From positions 1-20,172 of IMG/VR virus record IMGVR_UViG_3300007640_000343: a DNA stretch of 20,172 nucleotides, one strand, 5' to 3'. The notes beneath the pieces are model-generated. The model was not told where the DNA came from, made no database searches, and saw only the letters and a program-made list of their open reading frames with translations. Of the stretch, positions 14,784-20,172 are shown one piece after another (position 1 is the stretch's first letter; each line of letters opens with the position of its first letter). Source of the stretch: a virus. Made by a program: the position numbers and the translations under genes.

Positions 14784-15482
14784 TTACTGAGGCAAGTAGC
14801 GAATAAAGTCCCAACCTTTTAACGAGGGATCTTCCGATTGCTTAATCGCTTTAACAACAGTCGGCAGCTCACGAGCTAAGCGGTACCCAATCGAACGAGC
14901 GATTTCACGATGCTCCTTCTGGGTGTCGTCTTTGCCGCGCAGGCCAACGTAATGAATAAAGCTGCGGATTGTGCCGCTCATGTGCATACGCGTAGGTGTG
15001 TACAAGGGCAAAATATTTCGAGCACACTCACGCGCCACGCCGGCGTCGAGCATCTCGTTGTACAACCCTTGAATCTGACTATCGACAATCTCGAGCCGCT
15101 CCCAGAACGACTCACACATATAGAGCGGTAGACGCTCCACACTGCTCTGGCGATTCTTTTGAGCTTGGAACCTCAGTTCGAACTGAAACGGTTTTTCTTC
15201 AAGCTCTAAGGTCTCACTAGGTGCGCAATACCTTTGAGAGAGTTCCTGGAATACGAAGCTTCTATGTCGAAGGATCTGCGGCGAGATTGCCCTGGTCGTT
15301 GAGATTTCAAAGCTCGCAGACGCTTGCTCGTAAACTGACCAGTGAGCGTGTTTGATGCAGTACGTTAAAAGTTTCTCGTATTCTTCGCGGTCAGGATCTT
15401 TAGTAGAAACCCTGGCGTGTCTTGCGATTACTTTTTCCGCATCCTGTGTGATCCAATCCAGGTCAGCGGAATGTAGCTGCAT
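14784..15482 (-). CDS. thyX: Flavin-dependent thymidylate synthase
   Basis: ThyX methylates dUMP to dTMP using methylene-tetrahydrofolate and FAD/NADPH, feeding phage DNA synthesis. The signature is RHRSFVFQELSQRY at residues 72-85, which keeps RHR-x7-S (R72, H73, R74, S82) and the final RY; the usual N before E is Q79, as in many cyanobacterial and phage forms. The C-terminal part has the RNILPLYTPT stretch and LRGKDDTQKEHREIA, matching the LR...Q.E.R..A folate/dUMP region. The length of 232 aa is normal. The ATG is at 15482, with a TAATG overlap with the stop of the 46-residue gene upstream, so translation is probably coupled. Confidence 0.96.
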   Translation of the reverse strand: MQLHSADLDWITQDAEKVIARHARVSTKDPDREEYEKLLTYCIKHAHWSVYEQASASFEISTTRAISPQILRHRSFVFQELSQRYCAPSETLELEEKPFQFELRFQAQKNRQSSVERLPLYMCESFWERLEIVDSQIQGLYNEMLDAGVARECARNILPLYTPTRMHMSGTIRSFIHYVGLRGKDDTQKEHREIARSIGYRLARELPTVVKAIKQSEDPSLKGWDFIRYLPQ

Positions 15483-15622
15483 TAGCTGCGTGGGAACGTC
15501 TGCTGGAAACGAAGCCTAGCAGTGATCTCACTCGGATTAGATACCATCCGAGCCAAATCTTTAGGCCCCCAGCCGAGTTTCATGCCTGCCATGCGGATAG
15601 TATCGGCACCCTGCGTAATCAT
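15482..15622 (-). CDS. 46-residue micro-protein between thyX and its upstream neighbour
   Basis: Reading the minus strand from the ATG at 15622 gives a 46-aa frame (MITQGADTIRMAGMKLGWG...) that ends TAA at 15482. Its ATG overlaps the upstream stop (ATGA) and its stop overlaps the thyX start (TAATG), so it exactly fills the space. That double coupling is the main evidence that it is real. It is basic, with a probable helix-loop-helix shape (MKLGWGPKDLARMV). Function is unknown. Confidence 0.75.
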   Translation of the reverse strand: MITQGADTIRMAGMKLGWGPKDLARMVSNPSEITARLRFQQTFPRS

Positions 15623-16134
15623 TTTGCAGCTTTCGTAGGGAGTTGAAGGGGAAGAGTCCCTGGCGTGTTGTAACTGTTAGGCATCATCGCCGCGCTAGGA
15701 TCAGGCGCGTTCAGAAAATTCTGCTGAGGCATCGATGTAAGAATCTTGAGCTGATTACGAAGCTCAGGATTAAGAGTATTTTGCGTTTTAACGAGATATT
15801 CGCCTTTACTTAAGTCAGCAGCTCGATCGGGAATAACAAGGTTGTCTCGATGGTTGTAACCAGCAGGCCCTGTCAACTGCTGACTCGGGACAATATTACT
15901 TGCTTGAACGTCAGTAGGTCCCACGGGTTCGCGGACATACTCACCGCGATCACGTTGATATTGGGAGTAAACGCGATTGACGTTATCGAGTTGAGTAGCT
16001 CGATTAAGCTCAATCATCTCGGGAGTGTTCTGGTACAGCGCGGGAACTGCTGTAGCCAGGCTTCCAAGCGGCTTTACACGCTCAGCCATCGGGCCAAGAC
16101 CGCCGGGACGCTGTAAAAAGTTTTGGCCGTTCAT
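15619..16134 (-). CDS. Proline/asparagine-rich hypothetical protein (171 aa)
   Basis: A low-complexity, hydrophilic protein rich in Pro, Asn, Gln and Leu with no catalytic motif, signal peptide or membrane segment. Such composition is common in phage scaffolding or internal virion proteins, but this is only a resemblance. The stop overlaps the start of the 46-residue gene (ATGA). A 6-bp inverted repeat (TGAGTT 16134-16139, AACTCA 16146-16151) spans the short gap in front of it, and no Shine-Dalgarno sequence is visible. Confidence 0.65.
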   Translation of the reverse strand: MNGQNFLQRPGGLGPMAERVKPLGSLATAVPALYQNTPEMIELNRATQLDNVNRVYSQYQRDRGEYVREPVGPTDVQASNIVPSQQLTGPAGYNHRDNLVIPDRAADLSKGEYLVKTQNTLNPELRNQLKILTSMPQQNFLNAPDPSAAMMPNSYNTPGTLPLQLPTKAAK

Positions 16135-16148
16135 GAGTTTAGTTTAAC

Positions 16149-16382
16149 TCAATCTGGGTTACGAGTACGATTTCGAGAAGCATCAATAGCTCTCAAATTA
16201 CCCGGCTCATTATTATGCGGATTCCCATCTTTATGATCGACATCTTTACCATCACCCTTACGGACCCTGCCTTCGCGCATCATAAAACGCCGCGCTTTAT
16301 TACGAGCAGCGCGACGCTTCTTTACTTTCTCAGTACCATCGTAGTTCTCGTATTCTTTTTTATAGTCTCGCTTATACGTCAT
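16149..16382 (-). CDS. Small HNH nuclease-like protein (77 aa)
   Basis: The N-terminal half is strongly basic (KVKKRRAARNKARR). The C-terminal half has the compact phage HNH core: DVDHKDGNPHNNEPGNLRAI with D49-H50, N54 and N62, followed by the RNR tail. No zinc-binding CxxC pair is present, as usual for this short class. Proteins of this kind are frequent in cyanophage and other marine phage genomes and may nick DNA in packaging or act as minimal homing nucleases. It lies between virion-type genes on the same strand, 15 bases from the gene downstream. Confidence 0.82.
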   Translation of the reverse strand: MTYKRDYKKEYENYDGTEKVKKRRAARNKARRFMMREGRVRKGDGKDVDHKDGNPHNNEPGNLRAIDASRNRTRNPD

Positions 16383-16397
16383 CAGCTCGCTAAGTTT

Positions 16398-16631
16398 TTA
16401 CAATTCTAATCCAGCTCGGAACAGCTCAGCTACGTCCATCCCACGGCGGGTCACAAGGTGCCTGCAGAACTCAGCAATATCTGACTGAAATCGCTGAAAC
16501 AGACCGGTATAGCAACCATTGCCCGGAGCATAGAACTCATACAAAGCATCCAAGAAATCTGCTTTGCTCTGCTCGTCATCTACGGACCAGTTCTCCAAGA
16601 TCTTCAGATAGTCGAAATCAGGAGCCGGCAT
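16398..16631 (-). CDS. Small acidic hypothetical protein (77 aa)
   Basis: Compact helical protein with several aromatic residues (DFDYLKILENW, LYEFYAPG) and an FCRHL stretch. No motif or membrane segment is recognised. It is in line with the minus-strand genes, 29 bases after the endolysin gene in transcription order and 15 bases before the HNH gene, so it is most likely transcribed with them. Confidence 0.65.
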   Translation of the reverse strand: MPAPDFDYLKILENWSVDDEQSKADFLDALYEFYAPGNGCYTGLFQRFQSDIAEFCRHLVTRRGMDVAELFRAGLEL

Positions 16632-16660
16632 AAGGGAGCGGTTGGGGGTCTCACTCTAAC

Positions 16661-17896
16661 TCACTTGGCTTGGATGATCCAGCCAGACTTGGCGCCTTCG
16701 ACCAGGAAACGAGGGCCGAGATTTTTCTTGGAGTACAGCCGATACTTCCCGTCAGTAGAGACATAACCGCCACTCACGAGGTCCATTTCACCAAAGGGGT
16801 CATGTATCCAGAGCTTCGTTTTATCTTCCGTGACGCCCACGCAGCAGATCCAATGCCCTCCCCCAACTGGATTAGAAACGGGTCCTTTATGGAGAACCCC
16901 CATAGGGACAGGTATTCCTTTTTTAAGTTGAGATTCGATTAAAGCCCAATCAGCATTTTGAACAAAATTGGCGTCAACGCCGAAATGCTTGAGGGCTCCA
17001 AGCTGAGCAGAAGCCTCTGTAGTGTCACCATACTTATAAACTTCGTTTATATACTCGTCGTCACCATCGATCGCATCAGGATCTAAAGACGCCAAAAGCA
17101 TGGCGCAACTGCTAGAGAAGCAGGTACGCATAGGGTCTTTTTTATTATCTCGTTGGCTGAAATAAGGAACAACGAGCTTTATCTCACCATCTAAGACAGG
17201 TGGCCCTTCTTGCGTTTGCGCATCATTGATTATCTTCCAGTGATCGGGGAAGATCCACCACTCTCTGTCAGGCTGCGCTTCTAAAAACACACGGTGGTGT
17301 GTCTCACCCGAAAACATTCGAATCTCAGACCATTGCCAAGCACTGCCTTTGGGTACGAACAGTTTCTCCTCTGCTGAAAGCGAGGCAGAGTCCGCAGGGC
17401 GTCGCTTGAGCCAGGTGTCGCGCTTGGCAAGAATCGACTTACTCAAGAGAGGGTGCTTACTCTTCTCCAAGAATAAAGCTTTCTCAGCCTCTCTTCGACG
17501 TACTAAACCAGGAACAGGTTCATCGCCACCTGCCTTAACCCAACGATCAAACTCACCAGCTACAACTTTGCGATCGGCACCGTGATTTAGGAGTTTCAAT
17601 AAGGTGCTATTTACAAAAGCAGTAGGACCAACATTGAAAGTGAAAGAAACTAACGAGTCATACTCGTTTTGATTTATTTTGACGGATACAAAACTACTTA
17701 CAGTTTGCTGAGCACTTTCGGTGTCTTTCCACAGCAGTCGTTCTGCTTCCTCTTCTGTAATCTGCTGGTTTGGGTATACGTCTGGACCTGTATGTCCGTA
17801 ACCAATAGTTAGAACACCAGCCGGACAGATGTAACTTTTTAAACGTATACCCTCAAACTTTTTGATTAAATCTATACCCTTCTGAGAAACACGCAT
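16661..17896 (-). CDS. Endolysin: GH24 lysozyme plus SH3-like and C39-like peptidase domains (411 aa)
   Basis: The N-terminal ~145 residues are a T4-type muramidase: catalytic E15 in FEG, C24 in YICPAG at the position of T4 Asp20, and T30 in LTIGYGHTG. Cys at this position is known in active relatives. Residues about 158-222 look like a small SH3-like binding domain (TWLKRRPADSASL to WIFPDHW). The C-terminal part is a papain-like C39-family peptidase: Q247 in YFSQRDN, C259 in RTCFSSSCAM, H348 in GGGHWI and D366 in IHDPFGE. It could cut both glycan and peptide bonds of the cell wall; alternatively the second half processes a virion or host protein. No signal peptide is present, so a holin would be needed. 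The start codon lies in a long hairpin (17895-17940). Confidence 0.93.
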   Translation of the reverse strand: MRVSQKGIDLIKKFEGIRLKSYICPAGVLTIGYGHTGPDVYPNQQITEEEAERLLWKDTESAQQTVSSFVSVKINQNEYDSLVSFTFNVGPTAFVNSTLLKLLNHGADRKVVAGEFDRWVKAGGDEPVPGLVRRREAEKALFLEKSKHPLLSKSILAKRDTWLKRRPADSASLSAEEKLFVPKGSAWQWSEIRMFSGETHHRVFLEAQPDREWWIFPDHWKIINDAQTQEGPPVLDGEIKLVVPYFSQRDNKKDPMRTCFSSSCAMLLASLDPDAIDGDDEYINEVYKYGDTTEASAQLGALKHFGVDANFVQNADWALIESQLKKGIPVPMGVLHKGPVSNPVGGGHWICCVGVTEDKTKLWIHDPFGEMDLVSGGYVSTDGKYRLYSKKNLGPRFLVEGAKSGWIIQAK

Positions 17897-17940
17897 CGGT
17901 CAAATCCTGCCCTTAAATACTCTGGCAGAACCTGACCGAT
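17895..17940 (-). promoter_or_regulatory. Start-codon-sequestering hairpin of the endolysin gene
   Basis: On the minus-strand transcript, an 8-base arm (AUCGGUCA, 17940-17933) pairs perfectly with UGACCGAU (17902-17895), whose last two bases are the A and U of the endolysin AUG. Inside a 4/4 internal loop, CUGCC (17928-17924) pairs with GGCAG (17911-17907), with a 12-base loop. The likely ribosome-binding AGGA ends 8 bases before the AUG and overlaps the inner stem and internal loop. The fold would block initiation. No T-run follows, so it is not a terminator. Confidence 0.7.
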
Positions 17941-17958
17941 TACGGCGTGAAGTTTTAA

Positions 17959-18357
17959 TTAAGCGACTAAAGCTGTAATGCGATACTCGCTCTCACTGCG
18001 TCCCTTACGGAGCACGTAAACTGTTGCGGTGTCACCAGATGTTACCCCATAACCTACGCCGATTCCGGTACGGCGAGAAGTCTTAGGAGCATTAACTTCA
18101 CCAGCTAAGGTTCCGTCAGCTTTATACACAGCGATACCAGAAACGCCAAAAGCTTCGGCGTTTAAGAGAATTGTTGCAGTACCGGTCGACCCGTAAGTCA
18201 ACTCATAAACATCAGCTAAACCGAAGTTCCCATCAGCCGCAAACGAACGATAGCTGTTAACGGTTACGTTCAGTCCATCATCAGTGCGTAACTGACCAAA
18301 CCGAGTAATGCCGGCAGGAGCGGCACCAAGTTCGCGGTTGAAGGTAGCCTCGGCCAT
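17959..18357 (-). CDS. Probable small virion (decoration- or fibre-like) protein (132 aa)
   Basis: The protein is rich in Gly, Ala, Thr and Val with an alternating beta-strand pattern throughout (for example TATILLNAEAFGVSGIAVY and GDTATVYVLRKG), no membrane segment and no catalytic motif. This composition is typical of phage decoration, spike or tail-fibre domains. The role is inferred from composition and from its position next to the endolysin. An AGGTGAG sequence about 13 bases before the ATG may be its ribosome-binding site. It is divergent from the plus gene at 18397, with 39 bases between them. Confidence 0.65.
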   Translation of the reverse strand: MAEATFNRELGAAPAGITRFGQLRTDDGLNVTVNSYRSFAADGNFGLADVYELTYGSTGTATILLNAEAFGVSGIAVYKADGTLAGEVNAPKTSRRTGIGVGYGVTSGDTATVYVLRKGRSESEYRITALVA

Positions 18358-18396
18358 GGCTAGATTTAACTCACCTCAATATAAAGATTCTAAGAC

Positions 18397-18723
18397 ATGT
18401 ACAACAAAACAAATGCCCTTATTTACGAGCTGATTATGTTCCTATGTAGATTTTATCCCTTGAAGCAAAAAGCTTGGATCAGACAGATTCTCGATTACTG
18501 CCGACCTGACTGGGCTGCGTTTCGAGCTGAAGTCGCGATGAAGGAGGTCGACAAGCAAGTCGAAGACCTCCACGCGCAGTGGGAAGAGGAAGAAAAAAAT
18601 AAACAGAAGCCTGTGTATACCGAACTCGAACCAGACGGATCTAAAGCTCAGGAGCTGCTAGGCGGCGAAATGAGACTCAGCGCCCCTTGGACTGTCGAGA
18701 CTCGCGATAAGAACGCGCCTTAG
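18397..18723 (+). CDS. Hypothetical protein on the opposite strand (108 aa)
   Basis: A plus-strand frame inside the minus-strand block. Residues about 8-22 form a moderately hydrophobic helix (IYELIMFLCRFYPL); residues 45-70 are a charged helix (KEVDKQVEDLHAQWEEEEKNK). No minus-strand gene competes over 18397-18676, which supports it. Its last 47 bases overlap the convergent micro-gene 18841-18677, and its ribosome-binding site is weak. No family is recognised. Confidence 0.55.
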   Translation: MYNKTNALIYELIMFLCRFYPLKQKAWIRQILDYCRPDWAAFRAEVAMKEVDKQVEDLHAQWEEEEKNKQKPVYTELEPDGSKAQELLGGEMRLSAPWTVETRDKNAP

Positions 18724-18841
18724 CTTTGGCTTCTTTAGCTTTCGGTACGCAGTTCGGGACCTCTTTTCCGTCTTTTTTCTTCATACCGACCATCTCGAAT
18801 CCCTTCCAGCAAGGGTCCTCACCTTTCATTTGATTAGCCAT
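18677..18841 (-). CDS. 54-residue micro-protein with DPCWKGFEMVG motif
   Basis: From the ATG at 18841 the minus strand encodes 54 residues ending TGA at 18677. The sequence GEDPCWKGFEMVGMKKKDG and VPNCVP is a short conserved pattern I associate with many tailed-phage genomes (PCW-x-G-[YF]-x-x-x-G-x-K...VPNC), usually among structural or packaging genes. The two Cys residues (11 and 31) could bind metal. The C-terminus is a basic Lys/Ala/Arg tail. Its start shares one base with the upstream stop (TGATG), so it is coupled to the 86-residue gene. Function is unknown. Confidence 0.8.
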   Translation of the reverse strand: MANQMKGEDPCWKGFEMVGMKKKDGKEVPNCVPKAKEAKAKARSYRESRQSKGR

Positions 18842-19101
18842 CAGTCCCGGCCCTCCGTATTACGCTTATCCTTTTTACCTCGTTCACGTTCTATCTTGTA
18901 TTTACGTGCACGAGTTTTAGCTCTTGTGGCTTTCGACATCTCACCACGCCTATCGCCTTTCTTTGTAGCCTCCTGAGTACCTTCTTTTAAATCGCCTGAT
19001 TTCTGCAACTGGCTAGTTGCAATCGCATACGCACGAGACTCACTCATCTTAGGGTTATCTTCCATTATCGACTTAACTGCCTTATCGAGTATCGCGGGCA
19101 T
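18841..19101 (-). CDS. Small basic phage protein (86 aa)
   Basis: The N-terminal half carries the pattern VKSIMEDNPKMSESRAYAIA plus TSQLQKSG, a short helical motif found in many phage small proteins, often beside the PCW-type protein as here. The C-terminal half is an extreme Lys/Arg/Glu run (KATRAKTRARKYKIERERGKK read in part), likely nucleic-acid binding. Function is not known. It is coupled to the next gene through a TGATG overlap. In the divergent gap, a TAGAAT element on the minus strand could be a -10 box, but this is weak. Confidence 0.75.
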   Translation of the reverse strand: MPAILDKAVKSIMEDNPKMSESRAYAIATSQLQKSGDLKEGTQEATKKGDRRGEMSKATRAKTRARKYKIERERGKKDKRNTEGRD

Positions 19102-19145
19102 AAAACTACGAATGCTCTTAGAATTCTACTAGCTGAGTTAAACCC

Positions 19146-19325
19146 ATGATTCACTATTTAGCGGAAAATTGGGCCGAGGTTGCCGGTATTTTGGCTGCTC
19201 TGCATGTGCTTGCGTTGGCTGTGGTGAACGCCACGCCGACTCCGAAGGATGACGAAATCTACGGCAAGCTTTACAAAGTGATCGAGGTTATCGCTGGCAT
19301 CGTCACCAAAACCGCCAAGAAGTAA
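19146..19325 (+). CDS. Holin-like single-membrane-segment protein (59 aa)
   Basis: The ATG at 19146 gives 59 residues ending TAA at 19325. Residues about 8-26 are a hydrophobic helix (WAEVAGILAALHVLALAVV), followed by the distinctive ATPTPKDDEIYGK stretch and an amphipathic helix ending KTAKK. The TPTPxDD pattern recurs in small phage membrane proteins often listed as putative holins. Size, one membrane helix and basic tail fit a holin or lysis accessory protein for the endolysin, but the function is inferred. It lies on the strand opposite to the endolysin. Two bases separate it from the end of the convergent HNH gene. Confidence 0.65.
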   Translation: MIHYLAENWAEVAGILAALHVLALAVVNATPTPKDDEIYGKLYKVIEVIAGIVTKTAKK

Positions 19326-19326
19326 T

Positions 19327-19692
19327 TTAAGCGGCTAAGGGGCTCGGACCCCAGTAGACAGGTACCAACGAAAGAGGATCAGATTCTGACTGGTTAACCC
19401 AGCGCAGGATCCGATCCTCTCTTTCTGGCGTCCAGAAGTCCTGAGATCTAAACCAGGAATACCAATCTTCAGACGACTTTAAGATGTTGCAGTCCCCACA
19501 GGCTGCAATCAGATTTTTTCTGGTGGTGGAACCGCCTCGTGCTTTAGGCACTACGTGGTCCAGCGTCGTGGGATTCTCTTTTCCGCAGTAGGCACAGGAT
19601 CCCCAATCCTCAAATATCTGTTTACGGAATCGTTTTTTGGCAAATCGTTTTTGAAGACACGAAAGGTCAAATAAAAGATCCCGTTCACACAT
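19327..19692 (-). CDS. HNH endonuclease (121 aa)
   Basis: Zinc-type HNH nuclease: CAYC (C33, C36), catalytic LDHVVPKARGG with D45-H46, N60 in RKNLIAAC, and C65/C68 (ACGDCN) completing the metal site, followed by NILK. The C-terminal ~50 residues (DWYSWFRSQDFWTPEREDRI) match a frequent cyanobacterial and cyanophage form. It could be a free-standing homing nuclease or a packaging-related nicking enzyme. All catalytic residues are intact. It faces the holin-like gene tail to tail. Confidence 0.93.
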   Translation of the reverse strand: MCERDLLFDLSCLQKRFAKKRFRKQIFEDWGSCAYCGKENPTTLDHVVPKARGGSTTRKNLIAACGDCNILKSSEDWYSWFRSQDFWTPEREDRILRWVNQSESDPLSLVPVYWGPSPLAA

Positions 19693-19720
19693 ATAGTGTG
19701 ATTGCGGCTGACTTTAGTTT

Positions 19721-19763
19721 AGCTGGGTTTGGCTAATAAGAGCCTAAAACCCAGCTGTTTTTA
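19721..19763 (+). terminator. Long hairpin terminator
   Basis: AGCTGGGTTT (19721-19730) pairs perfectly with AAACCCAGCT (19747-19756), and inside it GGCT (19731-19734) pairs with AGCC (19741-19744), with a 2-base bulge. GTTTTTA follows on the plus strand (19757-19763). The T-run fits plus-strand termination, although both flanking genes (19772 and 19692) are on the minus strand. Confidence 0.75.
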
Positions 19764-19771
19764 TAGATGAA

Positions 19772-20017
19772 CTATTCGGGTTGGTTCAGTGAAGCTTGAT
19801 AAGCAGCAATGACTTCCGGTGTCCACAGTGCAGCAGCAACGGCTTGCAGTTCAGGACAGTCACCACTCACGTCATCACCAGGGGCGCGAACATGGCGGTG
19901 ATAGGTCTTACCGACTTCCACACCATCCTTTTCGATGATGTCCGCACGACGGCATTGGATGATGGAGTAAGGCGGGATGATTTCGAGCTTGTGCTCAGAG
20001 CGTTCTGTAAAAGCCAT
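19772..20017 (-). CDS. Small conserved-looking phage protein next to fibre gene (81 aa)
   Basis: Begins MAFTERSEHKLEIIPPYSI and contains IIEKDGVEVGKTYHRHVRAPGDD, then a C-terminal helix WTPEVIAAYQASL. This layout resembles small proteins that follow tail or fibre genes in marine phages; the function is not known to me. A good Shine-Dalgarno sequence (GGAGGA, complement of 20026-20031) lies 8 bases before the ATG at 20017, one of the best in the window, suggesting high expression. It is 63 bases after the fibre-like gene in transcription order. Confidence 0.75.
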   Translation of the reverse strand: MAFTERSEHKLEIIPPYSIIQCRRADIIEKDGVEVGKTYHRHVRAPGDDVSGDCPELQAVAAALWTPEVIAAYQASLNQPE

Positions 20018-20080
20018 TAGGGGAATCCTCCAGATTCGACAGGTTTAGGCTTAGTTTTGAGACGATTGCGGTCTCGATAA

Positions 20081-20172
20081 TTACACGAAATAGAATCCGA
20101 AGATTTGGACTTGACTATCATTATTAAAGTTTGCCTGAGATACCGTTGCATATCCAGTTGCACCATTCTGAA
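20081..20172 (-). CDS. C-terminus of a fibre-like virion protein, continues beyond the window
   Basis: The last 92 bases encode the final 30 residues of a minus-strand gene ending TAA at 20081: QNGATGYATVSQANFNNDSQ, then VQIFGFYFV. The alternating polar/aromatic pattern and Phe/Val end resemble the C-termini of phage tail-fibre or structural proteins. Another minus frame is also open from the right edge to 20017, but its composition looks non-coding. The call is tentative because most of the gene lies outside. Confidence 0.5.
   Translation of the reverse strand, partial: QNGATGYATVSQANFNNDSQVQIFGFYFV

Noticed and set aside
16134-16151. 6-bp inverted repeat TGAGTT/AACTCA over a start codon
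   Set aside because: Short and AT-rich; too weak to claim as a regulatory structure compared with the endolysin hairpin.
20017-20172. Minus-strand frame open from the right edge to 20017
   Set aside because: Lys/Arg/Ser-rich sequence without pattern; the alternative frame ending at 20081 looks like a structural-protein C-terminus and leaves room for the Shine-Dalgarno sequence of the next gene.

Overview
The window looks like part of a double-stranded DNA tailed phage genome infecting a cyanobacterium. The phage assignment rests on a phage-type replication set (family A DNA polymerase with proofreading domain, primase-helicase, SSB-like protein, PD-(D/E)XK exonuclease), flavin-dependent thymidylate synthase ThyX, a two-domain endolysin, two HNH proteins and a dense array of tiny overlapping genes. 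The cyanobacterial host is inferred mainly from a small NblA-like (phycobilisome-degradation) gene and from the style of the small lysis/virion-type proteins. Few genes have a clear Shine-Dalgarno sequence. I see no tRNA, rRNA, IS element or CRISPR array, and no intergenic stretch over 300 bases.

Layout. Positions 1-14666 are almost entirely plus strand. From the left: the 3' part of a VWA-domain protein (1-1278); two unknown proteins, the second ending in a winged-helix-like segment; a strong terminator; DNA polymerase A and an overlapping SH3-like protein; a small repeat-containing protein and a proline/alanine-rich protein with a duplicated domain; two terminators in tandem (6764-6852); a helix-turn-helix protein overlapping an SSB-like protein; an unknown protein with an SSB-like C-terminal tip; and a terminator. 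One reversed gene, nblA-like (9202-8969), interrupts the block, and its start codon overlaps that of the next plus gene. Then come a degenerate methyltransferase-like protein, a small acidic protein, the exonuclease, the 925-residue primase-helicase, a membrane-anchored winged-helix-like protein and a small Cys/His protein.

After a structured convergent junction (14718-14760), positions 14784-20172 are mostly minus strand. In transcription order from the right edge they run: the C-terminus of a fibre-like protein, a small conserved protein, an HNH endonuclease, two coupled micro-proteins, a probable virion protein, the endolysin, three small genes including a second HNH protein, a proline-rich protein, a 46-residue micro-gene and thyX. 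Two small plus-strand genes (18397-18723 and the holin-like 19146-19325) sit inside this block.

How the genes fit together. Polymerase, primase-helicase, SSB-like protein and exonuclease would copy and recombine phage DNA, with ThyX supplying dTMP. The NblA-like protein would direct light-harvesting antennae to host proteolysis and release amino acids. The endolysin, possibly with the holin-like protein, would end the infection. The most interesting regulatory signal is a long imperfect hairpin (17895-17940) that buries the ribosome-binding region and start codon of the endolysin, much like the translational block known for phage T4 lysozyme.
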